In this document: one piece after another, positions 16,247 through 24,069 of the stretch
Layout of the letters: every line of letters begins with the position of its first letter
How positions within the stretch are numbered: position 1 is the first letter of the stretch
NCBI GenBank assembly: GCA_964490275.1
Contig: CAZBBL010000018.1
Span: forward strand, 1 to 24,084
Direction: 5' to 3'
Origin: JAGBWK01 sp964490275
Lineage (GTDB): Bacteria > Bacteroidota > Bacteroidia > Bacteroidales > Muribaculaceae
Length of the DNA: 24,084 bases
Translations under genes and position numbers: made by a program
The notes under the pieces: generated by a model
What the model was told of the DNA's origin: nothing
What the model saw: the letters and a program-made list of their open reading frames with translations, nothing else
Databases searched by the model: none

Positions 16247-17830
16247 ATGCAACAATCTGCCACAAAACATGGCGATATCGCGTTGATTGCAGGTGCCGGT
16301 CCGGCAGGCCTCACTGCTGCACGAGAGTTTCTGCGCGAAGCTAAAATCCATCCTATTGTTTGCGAAAAGTCAGGCTCTGTCGGGGGTATCTCAAAAACAA
16401 TCCGCCACAATGGCAATCGTATCGATATCGGAGGCCATCGCTTCTTTAGTAAAAACCGCTGGGTTATGAATTGGTGGCGCGAAGTGATGCCGCTACAAGG
16501 TAGCCCTTCAGCCGACGATTTGTTGCTCAATCGCAATGTCGCTATCAATGTTGGTGGCCCCAATCCCCAAACCGACGACCGCGTAATGCTATCGCGCAAT
16601 CGTGTCTCGCGCATCTTCTATCTCAATCATTTTTTTGACTATCCGATATCGCTCAAATGGCAAACGTTCTCACGTATGGGTCTTCGTCGTACGCTAAAAG
16701 TGGCTTTCGGCTATCTCTGCTCGCAGATGCATAGACGCCCCGAAACTTCGCTCGAGAATTTCTATATCAACCGCTTTGGTAAGCCACTCTATTCAATGTT
16801 TTTTGAAGACTATACCGAGAAAGTGTGGGGCGTGCATCCATCGAAACTTGGCGCTGATTGGGGCTCACAACGAGTGAAAGGCTTATCGGTTTTCGCAATT
16901 TTAAAAGACATGATTGGCAAGCGCTTTTGTAGCTCGAAGGATGCCTCAAAAGTTGAAACGTCGTTGATAGAGTCGTTTGTCTATCCCAAATATGGCCCCG
17001 GTCAACTTTGGGAAACCGTGGCCGACGATATAGCTCGTGACGGAGGCGAAATACGCTTGGCACAATCTGTCAAATGGGTAAACATCGACTTCAACCGCGT
17101 AAAATCAGTGACGCTATGCAGCCCCGATGGAGCCGAAACTACTGTCGATTGCAACTATTTTTTGTCATCTATGCCAATCAAAGATTTGGTGGCGGCCATC
17201 CGTGGAATTGATGTGCCTACCGAAGTCAAAGAGATAGCCTCACAACTCCCTTACCGCGATTTTATTACCGTTGGCTTGCTCGTAGACAAGCTCAAAATCA
17301 ACAACTCTACCAAAATCAAGACGTTCAAAAATCGCATTCCCGACACATGGATTTACATTCAAGAGCGCGATGTAAAATTGGGCCGTCTTCAGGTGTTCAA
17401 CAATTGGTCGCCTTATATGCTCAACGATTACCAAAACTATATGTGGATCGGCTTGGAATATTTTTGCTCTGAGGGTGATGAACTTTGGTCAATGTCGAGC
17501 GACAATTTTATTGAAATGGCCAAAAACGAACTGTGTCGTATCGGTATAATCGATATCGCCGACGTCAAAGATGCCGTCCATATCAAAGTGAAAAAAGCTT
17601 ATCCTTCATATTGCGGTTCATATAGCCGACTCGACGTGGTCAAAAAATTCTTAGACTCTATCGAAAACCTCTATTGCATCGGTCGCAACGGACAACATCG
17701 CTACAACAATATGGATCACTCGATGCTTACAGCCAAAGAGGCTGTCAGCGCTATCCATCGAGGCTCAACCGATAAATCTCCGGTTTGGGCCGTCAATACC
17801 GAAGCCGATTATCACGAAACAAAAAAATGA
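16247..17830 (+). CDS. FAD-dependent oxidoreductase, amine-oxidase / UDP-galactopyranose-mutase-like
   Basis: The 527-residue protein has an N-terminal FAD-binding Rossmann fold: GAGPAG at 16-21, the ribose-binding acid E40, and GGIS with GNRIDIGGHRFFSKN near 46-70. This is the pattern of the HemY / UDP-galactopyranose mutase clan. The C-terminal GRNGQHRYNNMDHSM block (about 483-497) is the second FAD contact seen in mutase-like proteins. Homologues are generally annotated only as NAD(P)/FAD-dependent oxidoreductases; possible reactions are nucleotide-sugar isomerisation or oxidation of a cyclic substrate. No glycan, carotenoid or haem biosynthesis gene stands beside it, so context does not decide. 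It has its own promoter, and the ABC-F gene behind it has its own too. A start further upstream is unlikely because the frame is not conserved-looking there. Confidence 0.8.
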   Translation: MQQSATKHGDIALIAGAGPAGLTAAREFLREAKIHPIVCEKSGSVGGISKTIRHNGNRIDIGGHRFFSKNRWVMNWWREVMPLQGSPSADDLLLNRNVAINVGGPNPQTDDRVMLSRNRVSRIFYLNHFFDYPISLKWQTFSRMGLRRTLKVAFGYLCSQMHRRPETSLENFYINRFGKPLYSMFFEDYTEKVWGVHPSKLGADWGSQRVKGLSVFAILKDMIGKRFCSSKDASKVETSLIESFVYPKYGPGQLWETVADDIARDGGEIRLAQSVKWVNIDFNRVKSVTLCSPDGAETTVDCNYFLSSMPIKDLVAAIRGIDVPTEVKEIASQLPYRDFITVGLLVDKLKINNSTKIKTFKNRIPDTWIYIQERDVKLGRLQVFNNWSPYMLNDYQNYMWIGLEYFCSEGDELWSMSSDNFIEMAKNELCRIGIIDIADVKDAVHIKVKKAYPSYCGSYSRLDVVKKFLDSIENLYCIGRNGQHRYNNMDHSMLTAKEAVSAIHRGSTDKSPVWAVNTEADYHETKK

Positions 17831-17880
17831 CATTTGTGGAGTTGTGACCAAACCCATAAGGCCAATCGATTTTTTTTGCG

Positions 17881-17888
17881 TAAATTTG
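17881..17888 (+). promoter_or_regulatory. -7 box of the ABC-F promoter
   Basis: TAAATTTG, a perfect TAnnTTTG match, 22 bases before the ATG at 17911 and directly preceded by a run of T and GCG. The short leader matches the mutS2 case. No TTTG sits at the -33 position. Confidence 0.5.
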
Positions 17889-17910
17889 CAGTCATATTCA
17901 GTAGCAGCTA

Positions 17911-19869
17911 ATGATTTCAATACAAAATCTGACTGTCGAATTTAGCGCAAAATCGCTTTTCGACGATATCAACTACGTCATTAACAAACGTGACAAGATA
18001 GCCCTCGTTGGCAAAAACGGCGCCGGTAAATCTACAATGCTCAAAATTATTGCCGGATTGCAAAACCCTACTTCAGGCCGTGTCGTTATCCCCGAAGATG
18101 TTACCGTCGGTTATCTCCCTCAGCAAATGGAAGTCGCCGACGACACTACCGTCGTCGACGAGGTGAAAAAAGCTTTTGCCCACGTCGACCGTCTGCAAGC
18201 CGAGCTCGATCGCCTAAATACAGCTTTAGCCGAGCGAACCGACTATGAAAGCGACGAATATCAGCGCCTAATCGACCACATGACTACGCTCACCGAGCGC
18301 CTCGCTATGGAATCGGGCGACAATGGTCAAGCCGAAATCGAAAAAACACTTAAAGGCCTCGGCTTTACTCGCGACGACTTCTCTCGCCCGACATCTGAGT
18401 TTTCGGGCGGTTGGCGTATGCGTATCGAATTGGCAAAAATATTGTTGCGCCGTCCCGACGTTTTGCTGCTCGACGAGCCTACCAACCACCTCGATATCGA
18501 GTCGATACAATGGCTCGAACAATTCTTGGTCGCCAAAGCCAACATCGTACTGCTCGTAAGCCACGACCGCGCTTTTATCGACAACGTCACCAATCGTACA
18601 ATCGAGATTTCACTCGGCAAAATCTACGACTATTCGGTCAACTATTCCAAATATGTCGAGCTGCGAAAAGAACGTATCGAACAACAGATGCGCGCCTACC
18701 AAAACCAACAAAAACAAATCAAAGATACTGAAGATTTCATTGAGCGTTTCCGCTATAAAGCTACCAAGTCGGTGCAGGTGCAGAGTCGCATCAAGCAGTT
18801 GGCCAAAATCGAACGTATCGAAGTCGATGAGGTCGACAACTCCCATCTGAGCCTTAAATTTCCGCCGGCTCCACGTTCGGGCGATTTTCCAGTTATCGCC
18901 GACAATGTATCTAAAACTTACGGCACTCATACCGTCTTTAGCGGAGCCACTTTCACAATTAAACGTGGCGAGAAAGTGGCCTTTGTCGGTAAAAACGGTG
19001 AGGGTAAATCTACATTGGTCAAGTGTATCATGAACGAGATACCTTTCGATGGTATGCTCAAGATTGGCCACAACGTAAAAATCGGGTATTTCGCCCAAAA
19101 TCAAGCTCAATTGCTCGATGGCGAAATTACAGTTTTCGATACAATCGACCGCGTGGCCGTGGGCGACATTCGTACAAAAATACGCGACATCCTCGGCGCC
19201 TTCATGTTTGGAGGTGAGGCTTCCGATAAAAAAGTGAAAGTATTGTCGGGCGGCGAAAAAACTCGCTTGGCAATGATTCGCCTGTTGCTCGAGCCGGTAA
19301 ATCTGCTCATTCTCGACGAACCTACCAACCACCTCGATATGAAAACCAAAGATATCCTCAAACAGGCTATCAAAGACTTCGATGGCACGGTGATTGTCGT
19401 CAGCCACGACCGTGAATTTCTCGACGGCCTCGTTGAGAAAGTCTACGAATTTGGAGGTGGCAAAGTCAGAGAATGCCTCGGGGGTATCTATGAGTTTCTT
19501 GAGAAGAAACGTATTGAAAACTTGTCAGAGCTCGAACGCTCTACAACCCAACCCAAGGCTGAACCGGCGCCAAAAACCTCTCAAGCGCCGAAACCTCAAC
19601 CTGCCGAACAAGCTTCAGCTCGCAAACTCTCTTATGCCGAACAGCGTGAACGCGATAAGCAATTGCGCCGCTTGCGCAAAAAAGTAGAGGATGCTGAAGC
19701 CGAAATAGCCCGCATCGAACAACAAATCAAAGATATCGAACAACAAATCGCCGACGGCGTCAACGACCCCGAAATCTACACTACCCACCAGTCTATGACA
19801 AAGCAACTCGAAAATGCTATGAGTATGTGGGAGTTAGCTTCGATGGAGGTAGACCAATTTGATGTCTGA
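17911..19869 (+). CDS. ABC-F family ATPase (ribosome-associated type)
   Basis: The 652-residue soluble protein carries two ABC ATPase domains and no membrane segment. The first has Walker A GKNGAGKS (34-41), a signature FSGGW (164-168) and DEPTNHLD (188-195). The second has GKNGEGKS (360-367), LSGGE (445-449) and DEPTNHLD (469-476). The charged linker between domains (about 240-310, with VQVQSRIKQL) is the P-site tRNA interaction motif region of ABC-F proteins. A Pro/Ala/Lys-rich spacer (about 545-570) leads to a C-terminal coiled coil (about 580-615), as in Uup. ABC-F proteins act on the ribosome, resolving stalls or, in some subfamilies, protecting against antibiotics. Nothing here indicates a resistance subfamily; a housekeeping Uup/YdiF-like role is more likely. 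It has its own -7 box. Confidence 0.92.
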   Translation: MISIQNLTVEFSAKSLFDDINYVINKRDKIALVGKNGAGKSTMLKIIAGLQNPTSGRVVIPEDVTVGYLPQQMEVADDTTVVDEVKKAFAHVDRLQAELDRLNTALAERTDYESDEYQRLIDHMTTLTERLAMESGDNGQAEIEKTLKGLGFTRDDFSRPTSEFSGGWRMRIELAKILLRRPDVLLLDEPTNHLDIESIQWLEQFLVAKANIVLLVSHDRAFIDNVTNRTIEISLGKIYDYSVNYSKYVELRKERIEQQMRAYQNQQKQIKDTEDFIERFRYKATKSVQVQSRIKQLAKIERIEVDEVDNSHLSLKFPPAPRSGDFPVIADNVSKTYGTHTVFSGATFTIKRGEKVAFVGKNGEGKSTLVKCIMNEIPFDGMLKIGHNVKIGYFAQNQAQLLDGEITVFDTIDRVAVGDIRTKIRDILGAFMFGGEASDKKVKVLSGGEKTRLAMIRLLLEPVNLLILDEPTNHLDMKTKDILKQAIKDFDGTVIVVSHDREFLDGLVEKVYEFGGGKVRECLGGIYEFLEKKRIENLSELERSTTQPKAEPAPKTSQAPKPQPAEQASARKLSYAEQRERDKQLRRLRKKVEDAEAEIARIEQQIKDIEQQIADGVNDPEIYTTHQSMTKQLENAMSMWELASMEVDQFDV

Positions 19870-19874
19870 CGCTC

Positions 19875-19899
19875 AAAGATATATTGCAAAAGATATATT
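19875..19899 (+). repeat. Two direct copies of AAAGATATATT overlapping the dnaN -33 box
   Basis: The 11-mer AAAGATATATT stands at 19875-19885 and 19889-19899, a spacing of 14 bases. The second copy runs into the -33 TTTG (19898-19901). This position suits an activator or repressor site for dnaN, but the sequence is not a DnaA box and AT-rich repeats can arise by chance. Confidence 0.5.
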
Positions 19900-19929
19900 T
19901 GTTACTCTTAAAAAAAAGATTTATATTTG
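19898..19929 (+). promoter_or_regulatory. dnaN promoter (TTTG-N20-TATATTTG)
   Basis: TTTG (19898-19901), exactly 20 bases, then TATATTTG (19922-19929): both Bacteroidetes boxes are perfect. Transcription should start near 19936, giving a leader of about 65 bases to dnaN. It probably drives dnaN and the closely packed genes behind it. Confidence 0.75.
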
Positions 19930-20000
19930 TAGATGTTTTAAACTAAAATCCTATCGGAGTTTACAAATATCGATTTTATCATCATAACCCACATATCATC

Positions 20001-21131
20001 ATGAAATTCAACGTTCAGAGCAAAGCTCTCTATTCGGCTCTCTCGGCCGTGAGCAAAGTGATTAATTCCAAGAATGCCATGACCATCTTAAACAACTTCT
20101 TGTTTGATGTCAATGGCGATTACATGACCATCACAGCTTCAGACCTCGAAAATACACTCTCAGCTCGCGTCCAAATCTCCGAATGCGACAGCAATGGCCG
20201 CTTCTGCGTCGACGCTCGTCGCTGCGTTGAGCTGTTCAAAGAACTTCCCGACCTGAATATCAATTTCGTCATCGACGACAACCTCGGTATCACCATCGAT
20301 TACCCCGGCGGTAAATTCAACTTCGTCGGAATCGACGGCGACGAATATCCCTCTCAAAACGACGAAGAAGGCGACCTGCTCGATACTATCTCTTTCGCTT
20401 GCCCCGTTGAGCAACTCGTCAATGGTATCGACAACACTCTCTTTGCCGTCGGCACCGACGACCTCCGTCCGCAAATGATGGGTATTCTCCTCGACATCAA
20501 AGAAGATGCCATCACATTTGTCGCTACCGACACTCGCAAACTCGTCAAATATCGCAATTGGCAGTCGGCCCCCGGCGTTGAAGGCTCGTTCATCCTCCCG
20601 GCCAAACCCGCCAATATCATCAAAAACGCCTTCGCCAAAGAGGGTAATATCAACGTCGTTGTCAACTCCAAATCGGCCACATTCGAGTCTGATGGATTCA
20701 AATTCAATTGCCGTCTGATTAAAGGCAACTTCCCCGACTATAATCGCGTTATCCCCGCCAACAATCCCTACGTGCTCACCGTCGACCGCATCTCGATGCT
20801 CAACGCCGTTCGTCGCGTCGGTGTGTTTGTTGACCCAGGTCATGGATTGGTGAAATTCCGCCTTACTCCCGAATCAGCCGAAATGAAAGCTCAAGACAAC
20901 AACTTCTGCACATCAGGTCGCGAGGTAGTGCCTTGTAGCTTCTCGGGCAACGAAATGATTATCGGCTTCAGCGCTCCGTTCCTTATCGACATCTTCTCAA
21001 CAATCTCAACTGCCAACGTCGTTGTCAAACTCTCCGACCCAAGCCGTCCCGGCGTGTTCCTCCCCGAAGAAGACGCCAAAGACTCAGAGCTGTTGATGCT
21101 GTTGATGCCGATGACCGTTGGAAACTTCTAA
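20001..21131 (+). CDS. dnaN: DNA polymerase III sliding clamp, beta subunit
   Basis: The 376-residue protein is the ring clamp that tethers DNA polymerase III and other repair enzymes to DNA. The N terminus MKFNVQSKALYSALSAVSKV followed by INSKNAMTILNNFL is characteristic, and the whole length matches three clamp folds of about 120 residues each. The last residues, LLMPMTVGNF, correspond to the usual MPM(R/x) C-terminal tail near the partner-binding pocket. The gene is not beside dnaA or an origin; instead it leads a compact cluster with a DEDDh exonuclease, coaBC and DUF4835, an arrangement I associate with Bacteroidetes. It has the best promoter in the window, with direct repeats across its -33 box. 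Confidence 0.97.
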   Translation: MKFNVQSKALYSALSAVSKVINSKNAMTILNNFLFDVNGDYMTITASDLENTLSARVQISECDSNGRFCVDARRCVELFKELPDLNINFVIDDNLGITIDYPGGKFNFVGIDGDEYPSQNDEEGDLLDTISFACPVEQLVNGIDNTLFAVGTDDLRPQMMGILLDIKEDAITFVATDTRKLVKYRNWQSAPGVEGSFILPAKPANIIKNAFAKEGNINVVVNSKSATFESDGFKFNCRLIKGNFPDYNRVIPANNPYVLTVDRISMLNAVRRVGVFVDPGHGLVKFRLTPESAEMKAQDNNFCTSGREVVPCSFSGNEMIIGFSAPFLIDIFSTISTANVVVKLSDPSRPGVFLPEEDAKDSELLMLLMPMTVGNF

Positions 21132-21173
21132 AATATTCCCTTTCAATCTCCCCACACCTTTTAGAGTCAACTC

Positions 21174-21935
21174 ATGCAACTCAATCTTAAAAAACCTATC
21201 ATATTCTTCGACCTTGAGACAACCGGCACTTCTGTCCTCAACGACCGTATTGTCGAAATCTCAATGATAAAGGTGATGCCCAACGGCGAAGAACGCTCTC
21301 GCACTATTCGCGTCAATCCCGAGCGACACATCCCCGAAGAGGCAACCGCCGTGCATCATATCACCGATGCCGACGTAGCCGACAAACCTACCTTCAAGCA
21401 AATCGCTAAAGACCTCGCTCAGAGCTTCACCGGTTGCGACATCGCCGGCTACAACTCCAATCGCTTTGATGTGCCGATGCTCTCAGAAGAATTTGCACGC
21501 GCCGGCGTCGATTTTGATTTCTCTCGTGCCAATTTTATCGACGTGCAGACAATCTTCCACAAAAAAGAGCAACGTACGCTCGTGGCCGCCTATCGCTTTT
21601 ATTGCGACAAAGATCTCGAAGACGCCCACTCGGCCGAAGGCGATACACGCGCTACCTACGAAGTATTGATGGCCCAACTCGATCGCTACAGCGACCTCCC
21701 CAACGACGTTGAAGCCTTGGCTAAATTCTCATCCCAAAACCGCAACGTCGACCTCATGGGACGCATCGTGCTCAACGATCAAGGCATCGAAACCATCAAC
21801 TTCGGTAAATATAAAGGCAAACCGGTAGCCGAAGTGCTCAAATCAGACCCCGGCTACTATAGCTGGATTCTTCAAGGCGATTTTCCTCAAGATACGAAAA
21901 AAGCCTTCACTCGCATCAAACTCAAAAATAGCTGA
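21174..21935 (+). CDS. DEDDh 3'-5' exonuclease with ExoX-like C-terminal domain
   Basis: The 253-residue protein has a DnaQ-type exonuclease domain: FFDLETTG with D13 and E15 (Exo I), AGYNSNRFDVPML with D99 (Exo II) and HSAEGD with H152 and D157 (Exo III), i.e. all five DEDDh catalytic positions. It is much shorter than a PolC and lacks a polymerase part, so it is a free-standing proofreading- or repair-type nuclease. Residues about 195-253, with INFGKYKGKPVAEV and GYYSWIL, look like the small domain found at the C terminus of exodeoxyribonuclease X. It lies 42 bases after dnaN and 2 bases before coaBC, so it is surely in that operon. Work at the replication fork next to the clamp is a natural inference, not shown. 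Confidence 0.9.
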   Translation: MQLNLKKPIIFFDLETTGTSVLNDRIVEISMIKVMPNGEERSRTIRVNPERHIPEEATAVHHITDADVADKPTFKQIAKDLAQSFTGCDIAGYNSNRFDVPMLSEEFARAGVDFDFSRANFIDVQTIFHKKEQRTLVAAYRFYCDKDLEDAHSAEGDTRATYEVLMAQLDRYSDLPNDVEALAKFSSQNRNVDLMGRIVLNDQGIETINFGKYKGKPVAEVLKSDPGYYSWILQGDFPQDTKKAFTRIKLKNS

Positions 21936-21937
21936 CA

Positions 21938-23140
21938 TTGAAAGGCAAACACATAATCCTCGGCATCACCGGAGGCATCGCCGCCTACAAATCGGCCTCC
22001 TTGCTCCGCTTGTTCGTGAAAGCCGGCGCTGAAGTGCAGGTCGTCATGACCCCGGCAGCCAAAGAATTTATAACTCCGGTAACCCTATCAGCCCTCAGTG
22101 GCAAACCGGTAGTGAGCGAATTTTTTACCGCCAACACCGGACAATGGAATAGCCATGTCGACCTCGGCCTCTGGGCCGACGCTATGGTCGTCGCCCCGGC
22201 TACCGCCTCGTCTATAGCCAAAATGGCCAACGGCGTTGCCGACAATATGCTTATCACTACTTATCTATCGGCCAAAGCTCCCGTTTTTATCGCTCCGGCA
22301 ATGGACCTCGACATGATGGCCCATCCCTCGACAGTGCGCAATCTCCAACTTTTGGAAAGCTATGGCAATCATATCATCCAACCTGCCGAAGGCGAGCTCG
22401 CTAGCCATCTCATTGGCAAAGGCCGCATGGAAGAACCCGAACGCATTTTTGCCGTCATCGAGCAATTCTTCGCCCAATCGGGTTCGCTCTCAGGCAAAAA
22501 AGTGATGATTACGGCCGGCCCGACCTACGAACGTATCGACCCCGTGCGCTTTATCGGTAACTTCTCTACCGGCAAGATGGGCTACGCCATAGCCGACGAA
22601 GCTGCCCGCCGTGGCGCGCAAGTGACACTCATATCAGGCCCGGTAGCTATTACGCCGACAATGCCCGCCGTCAATGTCGTCTCTGTTGAGTCGGCCAAAG
22701 AAATGGCTGCTGCCGCCAAAGATGCCTTTGCCGACGCCGATATCGCCATACTTGCCGCCGCCGTCGCCGACTATGCCCCACAGAACGTTTGCGACCACAA
22801 AATAAAGCGCGAAAAAGACGATATACCAACTATCCAATTGGTTAAAAACCCCGATATCGCAGCTACCCTCGGTGGCCTCAAACGCCCCGGGCAAATGATG
22901 GTTGGCTTCGCCCTCGAAACCGACAACGAAGCTACCAACGCTATCGACAAAATGGCTCGCAAAAACCTCGATATGATTGTTCTGAACTCGCTGCGTGATA
23001 AAGGTGCCGGTTTCGGGACCGACACAAACAAAGTGACTGTCTTCAGCGCCGACGGCTCCTCTGTCGATTTCGCCTTGAAATCGAAGAAAGCTATCGCCGC
23101 CGACATCATCGACTGCATCGTATCTAAGATTAACAAATAA
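21938..23140 (+). CDS. coaBC: Bifunctional phosphopantothenoylcysteine decarboxylase / phosphopantothenate-cysteine ligase
   Basis: This 400-residue enzyme catalyses two consecutive steps of coenzyme A synthesis. The CoaC half (about 1-185) has ILGITGGIAAYK for FMN binding, active-site H73 in NSHVDLGLWAD, and the PAMDLDMM motif at 120-127 that holds the substrate. The CoaB half (about 187-400) has KKVMITAGPTYERIDPVRF, the FSTGKMG block and a lysine-rich KIKREKDD motif near 287-294 that binds the acyl-cytidylate intermediate. The start is a TTG at 21938: upstream in frame there is only a CTG before a TAG stop at 21929, and no ATG lies before the conserved sequence. It follows the exonuclease stop by 2 bases, so translation is probably coupled. 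Confidence 0.95.
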   Translation: MKGKHIILGITGGIAAYKSASLLRLFVKAGAEVQVVMTPAAKEFITPVTLSALSGKPVVSEFFTANTGQWNSHVDLGLWADAMVVAPATASSIAKMANGVADNMLITTYLSAKAPVFIAPAMDLDMMAHPSTVRNLQLLESYGNHIIQPAEGELASHLIGKGRMEEPERIFAVIEQFFAQSGSLSGKKVMITAGPTYERIDPVRFIGNFSTGKMGYAIADEAARRGAQVTLISGPVAITPTMPAVNVVSVESAKEMAAAAKDAFADADIAILAAAVADYAPQNVCDHKIKREKDDIPTIQLVKNPDIAATLGGLKRPGQMMVGFALETDNEATNAIDKMARKNLDMIVLNSLRDKGAGFGTDTNKVTVFSADGSSVDFALKSKKAIAADIIDCIVSKINK

Positions 23141-23151
23141 CGCTCATCTCC

Positions 23152-24063
23152 ATGGCCCGCAAACTCGCTACCTCCGTATTGCTGCTCTTGGCCGGATGCT
23201 TTGGCTCGATAGCTGCCCAAGAACTCAACTGCACCGTTGAGGTCAACTCCGACCAAGTGCAAGGTTCCAACAAAAGCGTCTTCGAGACCCTCAAGCAAGC
23301 CATCAACGACTATTTCAATACTACCAATTTTACCAACGCCGAGTTTGCCGCCAATGAGAAAATCGAGTGCCGCTTTTATCTGACCGTCAAAGAGCTTAAA
23401 GACAACACCTTCTCGGGCGACATCCAAGTGCAGTCGTCGCGCCCGGTCTACAACAGCTCTTACACAACTACACTTATCAACTTCAAAGACTCTAAGGTAG
23501 AGTTTGATTATCAAGAGGGCGACCCTCTGGTGTTCTCCGAAAACACTATGGAAAGCCAACTCACGGCGATACTCAATTTCTACGCCTACCTCTTTATCGC
23601 TGTCGACTTCGACTCCTTCTCCTCGCGTGGAGGCCAAACTTTCTTCGACCGCCTTGGCCAAATCGTGCAGATGGCTCAATCGTCGGGCGAAAGCGGTTGG
23701 AAGCAATTTGAAGATACAAAAAATCGCAGCGCCGTCTATAGCGCATTCACCGACCAAGCCACCAACGGCTTGCGCGATATGCTCTACGACTACCATCGCA
23801 ACGGCCTCGACGAAATGACGATATCTCCCGACAAGGGCCGCGCTAAAATCACCGAAACTCTCTCTACTCTGCAAAAAGTCTACAGCGTTGCTCCTATGTC
23901 GGTCGGCCTATCGATGTTTAAAGACGCCAAGATGGACGAACTTGTCAACATCTACTCAAAAGCTTCTCAAACCGAGCGCGACAACGTCTATCAGATACTC
24001 TCCGAAATTTACCCCACCGAGCAAGACCGCACTACCAAAATCAAACAAGGCAAGACAAAGTGA
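23152..24063 (+). CDS. DUF4835 family exported protein
   Basis: The 303-residue protein matches the Bacteroidetes DUF4835 family: an N-terminal signal peptide, then QELNCTVEVNSDQVQGSNKS followed by VFETLKQAINDYFNTT, a pattern typical of the family start, and a long region of mixed sheet and helix. Function is unknown. The signal region contains LAGC (residues 13-16), which fits a lipobox, but relatives I recall are cut after an AQ dipeptide such as the AAQ at 21-23, so lipidation is uncertain. The gene sits 11 bases after coaBC and 6 bases before the probable recN, an order that recurs in this phylum. It is therefore a passenger of the dnaN-coaBC operon, with a role presumably in the envelope. 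Confidence 0.88.
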   Translation: MARKLATSVLLLLAGCFGSIAAQELNCTVEVNSDQVQGSNKSVFETLKQAINDYFNTTNFTNAEFAANEKIECRFYLTVKELKDNTFSGDIQVQSSRPVYNSSYTTTLINFKDSKVEFDYQEGDPLVFSENTMESQLTAILNFYAYLFIAVDFDSFSSRGGQTFFDRLGQIVQMAQSSGESGWKQFEDTKNRSAVYSAFTDQATNGLRDMLYDYHRNGLDEMTISPDKGRAKITETLSTLQKVYSVAPMSVGLSMFKDAKMDELVNIYSKASQTERDNVYQILSEIYPTEQDRTTKIKQGKTK

Positions 24064-24069
24064 TATAAT

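Noticed and set aside
16138..16344. A small frame in the leader of the FAD oxidoreductase
   Set aside because: It is Cys/Arg-rich, runs out of frame into the oxidoreductase and resembles no protein; not supported as a leader peptide.
17911..19869. Antibiotic-resistance ABC-F protein
   Set aside because: The sequence has the C-terminal coiled coil and overall layout of housekeeping Uup-type members, and nothing in the context suggests a resistance island.
19875..20000. Possible replication origin or DnaA-box cluster before dnaN
   Set aside because: The repeats are not DnaA boxes, dnaA is not adjacent, and in this phylum dnaN is not normally at the origin.
22771..23874. A 367-codon minus-strand frame across coaBC and DUF4835
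   Set aside because: Long, but antisense to two genes with clear family motifs; long antisense frames are common with this codon usage.
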